NCBI GenBank assembly: GCA_024760505.1
Contig: CP058931.1
Span: forward strand, 2,366,001 to 2,430,000
DNA length: 64,000 nt
Reading direction: 5' to 3'
Origin: Nitrospira sp.
GTDB lineage: Bacteria > Nitrospirota > Nitrospiria > Nitrospirales > UBA8639
Part shown: positions 1 to 10,012 of the stretch, piece after piece
How positions within the stretch are numbered: position 1 is the first letter of the stretch
How the letters are laid out: every line of letters starts with the position of its first letter
Translations under genes and position numbers: made by a program
Notes under the pieces: model-generated
Seen by the model: the letters and a program-made list of their open reading frames with translations, nothing else
The model's database searches: none
Told to the model about the DNA's origin: nothing

Positions 1-141
1 ACCGTTTTCGAGGAGTGCCGGGCAGGTTATTTTCGGATGTGTATGGACAAGGTCGTTCACGGTGGTCAATGGTCGGTGGCGCCCATTCACCATCCCGACC
101 ACGCGTACCTTGAAGATCGAAAGCTTAATGGTTCTGAGTGA
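1..141 (+). CDS. C-terminal end of an unidentified protein (5' truncated by window edge)
   Basis: Frame 1 is open from the first base to a TGA at 139-141 and encodes 46 residues ending in EDRKLNGSE. The segment contains HGGQWSVAPIHHPDH, rich in His, which suggests a folded domain, but I do not recognise the family. A very strong factor-independent terminator follows 55 bases downstream, which supports this being a real gene end. No function is offered. Confidence 0.5.
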   Translation, partial: TVFEECRAGYFRMCMDKVVHGGQWSVAPIHHPDHAYLEDRKLNGSE

Positions 142-196
142 AGCTCCTGACAGCAACCTGAGGGGCATCTTTTAGACGTGTTTTCTTGTGGCATTT

Positions 197-249
197 GCGC
201 ATTCCTTCCCCCTCATCAAGTTGAGGGGGAAGGAATGCGCTGTTTTTTT
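197..249 (+). terminator. Rho-independent terminator
   Basis: A perfect 19-bp inverted repeat (197-215 and 222-240) with a 6-base loop is followed by TGTTTTTTT. It closes the transcript of the gene ending at 141. The remainder of 142-482 shows no gene; an AAGGAGGT motif at 430-437 has no start codon at a usable distance. Confidence 0.93.
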
Positions 250-482
250 ATGAAATGAATTTTTTGTCTTTTCCTCGGCGTCAATTGGACGTTTGATCGT
301 GCATGACAAATATTTTGTCAGGATTTACCCTCTTCCCATTCTCTTTTGCTATTGGTTAACTAGTAGCAAGTACGCACAAACCATGGTGGCCCGTCCTCGT
401 CGGGTTCTTGCGCAGGTGCCCATGGCCATAAGGAGGTAACTGTTCATCTATCCATTTCTCATATAATGAATTGGATTCCATT

Positions 483-608
483 ATGACATCATTTCACAAA
501 ATTTTATGTTTTGAAGTCTGGCTCCTACTGCTTCTGGTTGCCGGATGTTACGAATCACCGACTGAAACGGTGTCCGAAGATGCGGTGTTGAGCAGCCAGG
601 ATTCATAG
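483..608 (+). CDS. Small putative lipoprotein, 41 aa
   Basis: The peptide starts MTSFHKILCFEV, continues with a leucine-rich hydrophobic stretch and reaches the lipobox LVAGC at about residue 22. The mature part would be only about 20 acidic, polar residues. This fits a tiny exported lipoprotein of the entericidin kind by architecture only; no family is recognised. The ribosome-binding site is weak. The alternative is a chance frame, but a correctly placed lipobox in so short a frame argues against that. Confidence 0.5.
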   Translation: MTSFHKILCFEVWLLLLLVAGCYESPTETVSEDAVLSSQDS

Positions 609-785
609 GAAAGGTCTCCGGGACTGTGAATGCTGACATATCCGGACCGGCGATACCTGTCCTGAGCGTTTCTCCAGTCATTGACTTAAATGATCTTTTC
701 CTGATTTTGCATGTCGCACATTTCTCGCCTCAATTGCCAGGAAGGTTGAGAAGAGGGTTGTGCTCAAACGTGAGGAGACAACTAA

Positions 786-890
786 ATGGATGCTTTAATG
801 TTACTGGGTGGACTCGCGCTCATCATCGGGGTGATCGGCTTTGTTGTTTTGGTGAAAGGCTGGAAAAAAAGACCTCCTGGACCTGAATAA
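786..890 (+). CDS. Small single-span membrane protein, 34 aa
   Basis: The start is preceded by GAGGAG about 10 bases upstream. The peptide begins MDALMLLGG, has one hydrophobic segment (residues 4-23) and a basic tail (KGWKKRPPGPE), so it would sit in the inner membrane with its C-terminus in the cytoplasm. Function is unknown. The next 338 bases (891-1228) hold no gene I can support. Confidence 0.5.
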   Translation: MDALMLLGGLALIIGVIGFVVLVKGWKKRPPGPE

Positions 891-1228
891 GCCAGTGGCG
901 CAGAGGCGACCCTTTGTCCATTGAGAATCACGGGCTGGCGGCAGTGGTGTTTGGTGGGCGGAGTATGAGTCTGACAAAAATAAATATCCGGGCAGGAAAA
1001 TTGTGTGGAGTAATTCCTCTACAAGGGGTTCCAGCACTATCCTAATATGGGGCAATATGCCTCTATGAGGATTTTTCCTTTCTAGACAGCCACTCACAGT
1101 GCTGTATGAGTGGCAGGGAAAGTTCATAAATGTATTTACGAAATGAAAATGGTATAGAATTTGTAGTCTGTACTATGGAAGCGTGGCTGAGTCGATCCTT
1201 GGGATTGTGATGGGGAGGTTATATCTCG

Positions 1229-1792
1229 ATGATTATGATTGTGACATTTCACGAAGAAATTCGAGGAAAAATTTCCGCTTTTCTCTCTGAGAAAGGCTAT
1301 GAAGTCTGTGTTCCTCCTCATAGACAGGATGTGGTGTCCCTGGTAAAGGAAAAATCCCCCTTAGTGGTCGTGTTGGATATGTATGTGGCGGCACCAAACG
1401 GACTAGACGTGCTAAAGGAACTACGAGCCCAAAATTATCACGGAGGAATTGTGGCGCTGGCCGGAACCTCGGTGCGTTCCTTAATGTCTCAGGCGTCCCA
1501 GCTTGGCGTGGACCAGGTGATTGGAGGATTTCAAGGCGATGGAGGAGCGCTGAATCTTGATCAGGTGGAGTCTGCGATTAAAATGGCATTACACTCAACC
1601 ATTGCCAAACGCGCATTTGAATTGTATGTGGCACGAGGTCGGACGAAAGGGAAGGACCTGGAAGATTGGTTTGAAGCCGAGCGGCAAATTTTCAAGAAGA
1701 CCTTGCCTTTGTCATCAGGGGAAAGCAAACAGAGAGCTAAAACCGAAGGCGGATCTCAGAAGCCAAAGAAAACCCAAAAGAAATCAACTTGA
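1229..1792 (+). CDS. Response-regulator receiver domain with DUF2934 tail
   Basis: The 187-residue protein begins with a receiver-like fold: MIMIVTFHEE for strand 1, VVVLDMYV with the Asp at about 50 as the likely phosphoacceptor, and a Thr-containing strand (ALAGTS) near 81. Residues about 128-150 (AFELYVARGR, DLEDWFEAER) match the DUF2934 motif. The last 30 residues are Lys/Ser-rich and probably disordered. There is no DNA-binding domain, so the output is unclear. GGGGAGG lies 10 bases before the ATG. No partner kinase is adjacent. Confidence 0.8.
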   Translation: MIMIVTFHEEIRGKISAFLSEKGYEVCVPPHRQDVVSLVKEKSPLVVVLDMYVAAPNGLDVLKELRAQNYHGGIVALAGTSVRSLMSQASQLGVDQVIGGFQGDGGALNLDQVESAIKMALHSTIAKRAFELYVARGRTKGKDLEDWFEAERQIFKKTLPLSSGESKQRAKTEGGSQKPKKTQKKST

Positions 1793-1927
1793 AGGAACAA
1801 AAGTTTTTTCAAGGTGAATGGACAAACATCCAAGAATGTTTTGCGGATGTCATCAAGAATCAAGAAAACGTAAATTTCATCTTAACCCGTCAACTGAATA
1901 GTTTTTCAGTGCATTCAGCCGGTAATC

Positions 1928-3460
1928 ATGGTGAATCTGGCTAGAGGAAGTGGAATCTTATTGCATCCGACGTCCCTCCCGTTGGGATGGGGCATTGGGG
2001 ATTTAGGATCCACGGCCTATCAATTTGTCGATTTTTTGAAGGCTGCCGGTCAGAGTTGGTGGCAGATGTTGCCACTGGGACCGACCGGTTATGGCAATTC
2101 CCCCTACATGTGCTTTTCCGCCTTTGCAGGAAATCCTCTGCTTATTAGTCCGGAAAAACTTGTGGAGGATGGATTTGTATCGCAAGCAGATGCGACCACC
2201 CCTCCGTCTTCTTCGGCCGAACGTGTGGATTATCCTCTGGTCATTGCGCATAAGCGCCTAATCTTCGAAAAGTCTTTTGAGCAATTTAAAGCCAATCCTC
2301 CAGCCGAACACCGCCAAGCCTTTATGTTGTTTCGTGAGAAGCATGCTTCCTGGTTAGAAGATTTCTCCCTCTTTATGTCTTTGAAAGAAAGCTATGCGGG
2401 GCAAGCATGGACTCGATGGGATCAGCCACTAATCGTTCGAGATCCTCAAGCCCTGCAGGACTGCTGTCGTCGCCTCAGGGAGAAGATTGATTATCATCAG
2501 TTTCTTCAGTATCTGTTTTTTCACCAATGGTCCGCCCTGAGACAGTATGCTCATGCCGAGGGGGTCAGAATTATCGGGGACCTCCCGATCTATATCGCGC
2601 ATGATAGTTCAGACGTCTGGGCGCATCCTGATTCATTCTATTTGGATGATCAATGTCAACCGTCCGTGGTGGCCGGGGTGCCGCCGGACTATTTCAGCGC
2701 AACAGGACAGCGGTGGGGAAATCCGATTTACCGGTGGGACGTGAGAGCCGGGTCCGGTTACCAATGGTGGATCGATCGATTTCGTGCCAATCTTGCTCTT
2801 GTCGATATGATTCGATTGGATCATTTCCGGGGGTTTGAAGCCTATTGGGAAATCCCGGCTTCTGAGCCTCATGCCATCCATGGTCGATGGGTGAAAGGTC
2901 CGGGAGGCGAATTGTTTGCAGCCGTGAAAGCCGCACTGGGTGATGTGCCGGTGATCGCCGAGGACCTTGGGGTGATCACTCCCGAGGTGGAGGCGTTGCG
3001 GGATACCTGTGGTTTTCCCGGTATGCGAATTTTACAAATGGCCTTTGGCAACGATCCCAAGGCCCATCATTATCGACCCCATCACTATACCCAGAATTCC
3101 ATCGTCTATACGGCCACGCATGACCATAATACGACGGTCGGGTGGTTTACCGCTGAACCGGGGAAGGAAACCACCCAATCCAAAGAAGAGATCAAGGAGG
3201 AGCGTGTGAGTGTGTTGCGCTATCTTGGGACCGACGGGCGGGACATTCATTGGGATGTGATTCGACTGGCCATGAGCTCTGTTGCCCAACTCGCCATGGT
3301 TCCCCTTCAGGACGTTTTGGGATTGGGGAGTGAATGCCGGATGAATCGCCCCGGCACGCTCAAGGGGAACTGGGAGTGGCGGATTCATCCCGGGCAATTG
3401 ACGGAGAAGGTTGGGAGCCGACTCCGTGACCTGACAGGTTTATTTGATCGATTGCCATGA
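1928..3460 (+). CDS. malQ: 4-alpha-glucanotransferase (amylomaltase, GH77)
   Basis: The 510-residue protein has the usual bacterial MalQ length. It transfers maltodextrin segments between glucans in the cytoplasm, recycling short chains from glycogen or maltodextrin breakdown. Family signatures visible are RGSGILLHPTSLP at the N-terminus, DLPIYIAHDSSDVWAH near 220, the nucleophile segment RLDHFRGF near 296, the acid/base segment IAEDLG near 342 and ATHDHNTT near 397. The ATG lies in weak ribosome-binding context, but the N-terminal match supports it. Two GH13 enzymes elsewhere in the window point to the same glucan metabolism. Confidence 0.95.
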   Translation: MVNLARGSGILLHPTSLPLGWGIGDLGSTAYQFVDFLKAAGQSWWQMLPLGPTGYGNSPYMCFSAFAGNPLLISPEKLVEDGFVSQADATTPPSSSAERVDYPLVIAHKRLIFEKSFEQFKANPPAEHRQAFMLFREKHASWLEDFSLFMSLKESYAGQAWTRWDQPLIVRDPQALQDCCRRLREKIDYHQFLQYLFFHQWSALRQYAHAEGVRIIGDLPIYIAHDSSDVWAHPDSFYLDDQCQPSVVAGVPPDYFSATGQRWGNPIYRWDVRAGSGYQWWIDRFRANLALVDMIRLDHFRGFEAYWEIPASEPHAIHGRWVKGPGGELFAAVKAALGDVPVIAEDLGVITPEVEALRDTCGFPGMRILQMAFGNDPKAHHYRPHHYTQNSIVYTATHDHNTTVGWFTAEPGKETTQSKEEIKEERVSVLRYLGTDGRDIHWDVIRLAMSSVAQLAMVPLQDVLGLGSECRMNRPGTLKGNWEWRIHPGQLTEKVGSRLRDLTGLFDRLP

Positions 3461-3515
3461 CCCACGCCTAAGGAATCCAAAAAAATTACAGCTTTTGTGA
3501 GAAAGGGAGATGACG

Positions 3516-4460
3516 ATGAAAATTTTAGTGGCGATTGATCCTTCCGAACATGCAGAGGAGGCCATTCGATTTGTGAAATCGGTGGATTGGCCAAAGGCAT
3601 CAGAAATCTATTTAATCCATGTGATCGAGATGAAACATGCGTCTCCTCTGATACCGTCGGGTGGACCTTCCAGTTGGGATCGGGTCATTTCCGAAGCAAG
3701 GGGGAAACTGTTCACCGAAGCGAAGGGTCTTCTTGAGCACACCAGGAAGGAGATCCTTGAAGAAAGGACTGTGATCATTAAGTCCCTGGTGATGGAAGGG
3801 CTTCCGGGTGCGCAAATTTTACAGGCGGTGGAGGACTATCAAATTGACCTGGTCATCTTAGGGACGCGTGGCCTTTCCAATGTGAAACGGTTTCTTTTAG
3901 GGAGTACCAGTGATTGGGTGATGAGGGAAGCCCCGTGTTCAGTGTTATTGGTTCGTGACAAACTCAGTAAGGTGACCATGGGAAAATCCGCCGCCAAAAT
4001 TCTTTTAGCCACCGATGGGTCAGCGGTGGCTTTGAGTACTGTGGATATGCTCGGTCTGTTGACCTGCAAGACCCCTCCAAAGGTGACGGTGACGCATGTG
4101 GTGGGAAGACCGGCTTACCTGGAGGGTTGGTATTGGGGAAAAGGAAAAGCAGCATTTAAACAATTAGCCGAACAAGTATCGGAGAACGCTCGAAAAGAAG
4201 GTGCCAGTCACCTGGAAGAGATGAGCCAACGAGTCAAAGGACTCGGCATGGAAGTCGATACAGTGTTGACCAAAGGAGATCCTGCTGAAGAAATTGTCAA
4301 AATTGCCGAGCGTTCGAAGGCAAAATTGATCATGGTTGGATCAAAAGGATTCATAGGGGGCAGGCCGGTCCCATTGGGAGGAGTCGTCAGAAAAATTGCT
4401 CGCTATGCTCCATGTTCGGTGTTGCTCACCCGGCCTGGCAGATCCGAGAAAAAAGGTTGA
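3516..4460 (+). CDS. Tandem universal stress protein (UspA, two domains)
   Basis: Two Usp domains are fused. The first runs from MKILVAIDPSEHAEEA to ILGTRGLSNVKRFLLGSTSDWV; the second from KILLATDGSAVAL to MVGSKGFIGG with a final APCSVLLTRPG. Both halves carry the ATP-binding style G-x2-G/GS segment. I prefer the ATG at 3516 because AAGGGA at 3503-3508 is then 7 bases upstream; an in-frame ATG at 3510 is too close to it. The likely role is a cytoplasmic ATP-binding stress factor. It stands between malQ and a cation ATPase, all on the plus strand. Confidence 0.9.
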   Translation: MKILVAIDPSEHAEEAIRFVKSVDWPKASEIYLIHVIEMKHASPLIPSGGPSSWDRVISEARGKLFTEAKGLLEHTRKEILEERTVIIKSLVMEGLPGAQILQAVEDYQIDLVILGTRGLSNVKRFLLGSTSDWVMREAPCSVLLVRDKLSKVTMGKSAAKILLATDGSAVALSTVDMLGLLTCKTPPKVTVTHVVGRPAYLEGWYWGKGKAAFKQLAEQVSENARKEGASHLEEMSQRVKGLGMEVDTVLTKGDPAEEIVKIAERSKAKLIMVGSKGFIGGRPVPLGGVVRKIARYAPCSVLLTRPGRSEKKG

Positions 4461-4609
4461 TGCGTGATCCATTTTCCCTCTTCAGGAAGACTCAAGGCCA
4501 TCAAAGGGTAAAGGACGCAATTGTCATGGTCGTCCGGCAGTGTGGTGGGAAATGTTAATGTTGAACCTGTTGCTCATGTGTGGTCCTATCCTCAATTAAA
4601 AGGAGCGCG

Positions 4610-7336
4610 ATGTCGGTATCCGATCGAAAAAAGCCAGACGTTTGCTGGCATGCCATGGATGGAGAATCCGTCCTCAAGGCAGTGGCCAGTCAAGTTGGGG
4701 GCTTAACACAGGATGTCGCTGCCCAACGGCTGGCTCTCTATGGCCCCAATCGTCTACGTCCGCCTAAAAAGCAATCATCCTGGCAGCGGTTTCTCGCCCA
4801 GTTCCACAATATTTTAATTTATATCCTCCTGGGAGCGGGTGTCGTGACCGCCATTCTGGGTCATTGGGTGGATACCGGTGTGATTCTGGGCGTGGTGATC
4901 ATCAATGCCGTTATCGGATTTCTTCAGGAAGGCAAAGCCGAAAGGGCGATGGATGCCATTCGCCGGATGTTGTCGGTGCAGGCCTGTGGACTTCGTGATG
5001 GAACCCGTTGTCCGATTCCCGCGGAAAGCCTTGTGCCTGGGGATATTGTGTTTCTGCAATCCGGAGACAAAGTTCCGGCGGATCTGCGTCTTCTGAAGGT
5101 GAAAGATTTGCGTATTGAAGAAGCCGCCTTGACCGGTGAGTCCGTCCCGGTTGACAAACACATGAAACCGGTCCCGGAAACCGCGTCCATTGGTGATCGA
5201 AGGGGCATGGCCTATTCGGGAACTCTGGTGACCTATGGAACGGGAACCGGGGTGGTGGTTGCGACCGGAGATGCCTCCGAAATTGGACGGATCAGCGCCA
5301 TGCTGGCCAGGGTGCAGACCCTGACCACCCCACTTCTCCGAAAGATCGGAGAATTCGGGAGCCGATTGAGTATTGCCATTATCACCGGAGCGGTTGGTGT
5401 GTTCCTCTTCGGAGTGTTTTTCCGGGAGTATGGGTTCAGTGATATGTTTCTGGCCAGCGTAGGATTAGCCGTTGCCGCCATTCCCGAAGGCCTTCCGGCC
5501 ATTATGACCATCACGCTTGCCATCGGGGTTCAAGCGATGGCCCGACGTCAAGCGATTATTCGACGGCTGCCGGCTGTTGAAACCCTTGGCTCTGTGACCG
5601 TTATCTGTTCAGATAAAACCGGCACGCTGACACGAAATGAAATGACCGTTCAAACGCTGGCGACCGCGGCGTATACCGTGGAGGTCAGTGGTGTCGGCTA
5701 TGATCCGCATGGAGGATTTTCTCTGCTTGGCAACCCGGTTGTGCTGGCTGACCTTCCAGACGTGATGGAACTCGCTCGAGCCGGAATGTTGTGTAACGAT
5801 GCGGATCTGGACCACGTGGAGGGGGTCTGGCAGATCAACGGAGATCCGACGGAGGGGGCGTTGGTGACCCTCGGGAGAAAAGCCGGATTGGATTACCGAT
5901 TCGAACATGAGATGTGGCCACGAACGGATGTGATCCCCTTTGAATCGCAACATCGGTTTATGTCAACGTTGCATCACGACCATGCCGGGCATGGATTTAT
6001 GTATATCAAGGGTGCCCCTGAACGGGTGTTGGAGATGTGCGCGTTTCAGCGGAGTTTGGGAGAGAATCATCCTCTGAACAGCCGGTCGTGGCATGATCGG
6101 ATCGAACAGATGGCGAGTCGTGGACAACGAGTGCTGGCGGTGGCCGTTGCATCCACCAATCACGAACATCGAGAGTTACGGTTTCGAGATGTGGAGCAGG
6201 GCCTGACACTGTTAGGCCTCTTTGGCATTGTTGACCCACCACGGCCTGAAGCCATTGAAGCGGTCCGACAATGCCAACAAGCCGGGATTCGAGTCAAAAT
6301 GATTACCGGGGATCATCTGGTGACGGCCAGAACGATTGGCTTACAAATGCATATTGGAGATGGGAAACAGGCTCTCTCAGGACAGGTCCTGGAAACGTTG
6401 AGCGATGAGGAATTGAAGCGTGTGGTAAGGGATATCGATATCTTTGCCCGGACGAGTCCGGAGCATAAGTTACGGCTTGTGCAAGCCCTCCAGGCCGGTG
6501 GGGAAGTGGTGGCCATGACCGGAGATGGGGTGAATGATGCGCCGGCACTCAAGCGGGCGGATGTCGGAGTGGCCATGGGAGTAAAGGGGACGGAAGTGGC
6601 GAAGGAAGCGGCGGAAATGGTGCTGGCCGATGATAATTTTGCCTCGATTGCGCATGCCGTTGAGGAAGGCCGTCGGGTCTATGACAATATTCAAAAGTCC
6701 ATTCTGTTTATTCTTCCCACCAATGTCGCCGAAGCCGGAGTGATTGTGGCCGCTATTCTGTTAGGGACCATGCTGCCGATTACGCCGGTACAAATCCTGT
6801 GGGTCAACATGATCACCGCCGTGACATTGGCCTTGTCCTTAACCGTCGAACCTCCTGAATCGGATGTCATGCGACGTCCCCCTCGAAGCCCAGGGGAAGC
6901 CATTTTGTCACGGTTTCTGCTGTGGCGAATAGGCTTTGTATCCATCTTAGCGGTGGCCGGCACGTTTGGGCTGTTCCTATGGGAGACTGACCAGGGGGCA
7001 TCTATCGAAACCGCGAGGACGATAGCCGTCAACATGCTGGTGGTCTTTGAAGCCTTTTATTTATTAAATGCCCGGTCTTTTTATGGTTCGGTTCTGTCCC
7101 GCAACGGATTGATTGGAAACCCCTATGTTCCCCTGACCATAGGAATGGTGTTAGGCATTCAATGCCTCTTTACCTATACCGAAGTGATGCAGACGCTATT
7201 TCATACTACCGGCATTAATGGACTTGCCTGGCTTCGAATAATTGGAATTGGCGCGGTGATTTATTTGCTGGTCGAATTGGAAAAATATGTGTTTCGGATT
7301 ATGCTGAAACTCAGAACTCCCGATCTGAAAGTTTGA
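4610..7336 (+). CDS. P-type cation-transporting ATPase (P2 type, Ca2+-like)
   Basis: The 908-residue protein has all P-type ATPase landmarks: an N-terminal cation-ATPase domain, TGES near 174 (actuator), PEGLPA near 292 in membrane helix 4, the phosphorylated Asp in DKTGTLT near 334, and TGDGVNDAP near 636. The C-terminal half has several membrane helices. The PEGLPA signature and overall order place it with SERCA/PMR1-like and related cation pumps; the transported ion cannot be settled from sequence. I chose the ATG at 4610 because AAAGGAG precedes it; a GTG at 4580 lacks this. Confidence 0.9.
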   Translation: MSVSDRKKPDVCWHAMDGESVLKAVASQVGGLTQDVAAQRLALYGPNRLRPPKKQSSWQRFLAQFHNILIYILLGAGVVTAILGHWVDTGVILGVVIINAVIGFLQEGKAERAMDAIRRMLSVQACGLRDGTRCPIPAESLVPGDIVFLQSGDKVPADLRLLKVKDLRIEEAALTGESVPVDKHMKPVPETASIGDRRGMAYSGTLVTYGTGTGVVVATGDASEIGRISAMLARVQTLTTPLLRKIGEFGSRLSIAIITGAVGVFLFGVFFREYGFSDMFLASVGLAVAAIPEGLPAIMTITLAIGVQAMARRQAIIRRLPAVETLGSVTVICSDKTGTLTRNEMTVQTLATAAYTVEVSGVGYDPHGGFSLLGNPVVLADLPDVMELARAGMLCNDADLDHVEGVWQINGDPTEGALVTLGRKAGLDYRFEHEMWPRTDVIPFESQHRFMSTLHHDHAGHGFMYIKGAPERVLEMCAFQRSLGENHPLNSRSWHDRIEQMASRGQRVLAVAVASTNHEHRELRFRDVEQGLTLLGLFGIVDPPRPEAIEAVRQCQQAGIRVKMITGDHLVTARTIGLQMHIGDGKQALSGQVLETLSDEELKRVVRDIDIFARTSPEHKLRLVQALQAGGEVVAMTGDGVNDAPALKRADVGVAMGVKGTEVAKEAAEMVLADDNFASIAHAVEEGRRVYDNIQKSILFILPTNVAEAGVIVAAILLGTMLPITPVQILWVNMITAVTLALSLTVEPPESDVMRRPPRSPGEAILSRFLLWRIGFVSILAVAGTFGLFLWETDQGASIETARTIAVNMLVVFEAFYLLNARSFYGSVLSRNGLIGNPYVPLTIGMVLGIQCLFTYTEVMQTLFHTTGINGLAWLRIIGIGAVIYLLVELEKYVFRIMLKLRTPDLKV

Positions 7337-7466
7337 CGAATGGGTCGTGAGTCAGAATGGTTTTCGAGTAGGTATCGGAAAGGTTTTTGGAATAAACCGA
7401 GACGGGACCTGACAATAGTCTGTGCTTCGGACAAAGAAGACAGACTGATTTTGAGGGGAGTGTGAA

Positions 7467-9863
7467 ATGGAGGGAAAGAAGATGAAAACCGGTGTGTCAA
7501 AAAAATCAGCAGTGACCAGGGAAGAGCTTGAGCGCATGGATGCCTATTGGCGAGCGGCGAATTATTTGTCCGTGGGGCAGATCTACCTTCATGATAATCC
7601 TCTACTTAAAAAGCCGTTGACGCTTGACCATATTAAATTGCGCCTCCTGGGGCATTGGGGGACGACTCCGGGATTAAATTTTCTGTATGTCCATCTGAAT
7701 CGGATTATTAAGAAGCATGATCTCAACATGATTTATATTGCCGGTCCGGGACATGGCGGTCCGGGGTTGGTGGCCAACACGTATTTAGAAGGGACCTATA
7801 CTGAGGTATATCCCAACATCTCCCAGGATGCCGAAGGCATGAAAAAACTTTTTAAACAGTTTTCTTTTCCAGGCGGGATTCCCAGTCACGTGGCTCCCGA
7901 AACTCCCGGGTCCATCCATGAGGGAGGAGAGCTTGGCTATTCGTTGTCGCATGCCTTTGGTGCGGCGTTTGATAATCCGGATCTGATTGTGGCCTGTGTC
8001 GTGGGAGATGGCGAAGCCGAAACCGGTCCGTTGGCGACCGCCTGGCATTCCAATAAATTTTTGAATCCGAAGTTGGATGGCGCCGTGTTACCCATTTTGC
8101 ATCTCAACGGGTACAAAATCGCCAACCCCACGGTGTTGGCTCGAATCAGCCATGACGAATTGAACAGCTTATTGGTCGGCTACGGCTATAAGCCGTTTTT
8201 CGTGGAAGGGGATGACCCGGAGGTTATGCATCAAATCATGGCGGACACGCTGGATGAGGTGATGAAGGAGATTCATGCCATTCAGCATCGGGCCAGGGAA
8301 AAGGGGGAGACCTCCCGGCCCTGCTGGCCGATGATCGTCTTGCGCAGCCCCAAGGGGTGGACCGGTCCAAAGGAGGTGGATGGGAAAAAAACCGAGGATT
8401 CCTGGCGTTCGCATCAGGTCCCCTTTTCGGAGATGGCGACCAAGAAGGATCATATTCAACTCCTCGAAAAGTGGATGCAGAGTTACAAGCCTGAGGAATT
8501 ATTTGACGAGACCGGCAAACTGATTCCAGAACTGGCGGAATTGGCTCCGAAGGGGGAACGGCGAATGGGTGCGAATCCTCATGCCAACGGTGGGTTGCTG
8601 CTCAAAGATCTCAGGATGCCTGATTTTCAGGATTACGCCGTGGAGGTACCCCTACCCGGAAAGGTCGTGGCTGAAGCGACGCGGGTGATGGGCACGTTTC
8701 TTCGGGATGTCATGAAACGCAACATGGGCAATCGGAATTTCCTGGTCTTTGGTCCCGATGAAACTGCGTCCAACCGCCTTGGCGCCCTGCTGGAAGTGAC
8801 GAATCGTCGATGGGTGGCAGACACCATTCCTGAAGATGATCATCTGGCTCTGGATGGACGGGTGTTGGAGATTCTCAGTGAACATACCTGCCAGGGCTGG
8901 CTGGAAGGCTATCTGTTGACCGGACGTCACGGATTTTTCTCCTGCTACGAGGCGTTTATTCATATTATCGATTCCATGTTCAACCAACATGCCAAGTGGT
9001 TGAAGGTGACGGGGAGTGAGATTCCGTGGCGGAGACCCATTGCGTCACTGAATTATCTCTTGACGTCCCATGTCTGGCGGCAGGACCACAATGGATTTTC
9101 TCATCAGGATCCGGGGTTTATTGACCATGTGGCCAATAAAAAAGCCGAAGTCATCAGAATTTATCTGCCGCCTGATGCCAATAGCTTGTTATTCATCACG
9201 GATAAATGTCTTCGAAGTCGAAATCTTGTCAATGTCATTGTGGCTGGAAAGCAACCGGGTCTGCAATTTCTCAGTATGGATGCGGCCATCAAGCATTGTA
9301 CTGCCGGTATCGGGATTTGGGAATGGGCCAGTAACGACAAAGGTGGAGAACCTGATGTGGTGATGGCCTGTGCGGGAGATATTCCCACCCTGGAGACCTT
9401 GGCCGCGGTGGATCTGCTCCGCAAGCAGGTCCCCGATCTGAAAGTTCGAGTGGTGAATGTGGTGAATCTCATGAAGCTTCAACCGCAGAGCGAGCATCCG
9501 CACGGTTTGTCCGACAAGGAGTTCGATACGCTCTTTACGACGGATAAACCCGTCATCTTTGCTTTTCATGGATATCCCTGGTTGATCCATCGTTTGACGT
9601 ACCGGAGGACGAATCATAAAAATCTTCACGTTCGAGGCTATAAGGAAGAGGGCACGACGACCACCCCGTTTGATATGGTAGTTCTCAATGACCTTGACCG
9701 GTATCATCTGGTGGCGGATGTGATCGATCGTGTGCCGAAACTGGGATATCTTGCGGCCTATGCCAAACAGGCGATTCGCGATAAAAAGATCGATCATAAA
9801 ACGTACATCGCCAAGTACGGCGACGATATGCCGGAAATTAAAGATTGGAAATGGCCGTATTAG
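7467..9863 (+). CDS. xfp: Xylulose-5-phosphate/fructose-6-phosphate phosphoketolase
   Basis: At 798 residues this is the normal phosphoketolase length. The thiamine-diphosphate enzyme cleaves xylulose 5-phosphate or fructose 6-phosphate with phosphate to acetyl phosphate plus a C3 or C4 sugar phosphate. Visible family segments include YIAGPGHGGPG near 90, SHVAPETPGSIHEGGELGY near 140 and the cofactor-binding GDGEAETGPLATAW near 179. The C-terminal domain ends with NHKNLHVRGY and DMVVLNDLDRYHL, typical of the family. GAGGGGAG precedes the ATG. No acetate kinase gene is adjacent. Confidence 0.95.
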   Translation: MEGKKMKTGVSKKSAVTREELERMDAYWRAANYLSVGQIYLHDNPLLKKPLTLDHIKLRLLGHWGTTPGLNFLYVHLNRIIKKHDLNMIYIAGPGHGGPGLVANTYLEGTYTEVYPNISQDAEGMKKLFKQFSFPGGIPSHVAPETPGSIHEGGELGYSLSHAFGAAFDNPDLIVACVVGDGEAETGPLATAWHSNKFLNPKLDGAVLPILHLNGYKIANPTVLARISHDELNSLLVGYGYKPFFVEGDDPEVMHQIMADTLDEVMKEIHAIQHRAREKGETSRPCWPMIVLRSPKGWTGPKEVDGKKTEDSWRSHQVPFSEMATKKDHIQLLEKWMQSYKPEELFDETGKLIPELAELAPKGERRMGANPHANGGLLLKDLRMPDFQDYAVEVPLPGKVVAEATRVMGTFLRDVMKRNMGNRNFLVFGPDETASNRLGALLEVTNRRWVADTIPEDDHLALDGRVLEILSEHTCQGWLEGYLLTGRHGFFSCYEAFIHIIDSMFNQHAKWLKVTGSEIPWRRPIASLNYLLTSHVWRQDHNGFSHQDPGFIDHVANKKAEVIRIYLPPDANSLLFITDKCLRSRNLVNVIVAGKQPGLQFLSMDAAIKHCTAGIGIWEWASNDKGGEPDVVMACAGDIPTLETLAAVDLLRKQVPDLKVRVVNVVNLMKLQPQSEHPHGLSDKEFDTLFTTDKPVIFAFHGYPWLIHRLTYRRTNHKNLHVRGYKEEGTTTTPFDMVVLNDLDRYHLVADVIDRVPKLGYLAAYAKQAIRDKKIDHKTYIAKYGDDMPEIKDWKWPY

Positions 9864-10012
9864 TTTTCATGCCCCATTGAGATAACGACGGGTGTGTCGA
9901 TGTATGGCCTGCTCCGTTACCATAATTCAGCCGCCTAGATTGTTGTGGTATCCTCCTTCATGTGGATGCCTTAGATTTTTTCGTTTACCCTGATTTTTTA
10001 AGGAGTCATGCG

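Noticed and set aside
9189..9797. A 202-codon minus-strand frame
   Set aside because: It is antisense to the phosphoketolase gene with no ribosome-binding site or domain.
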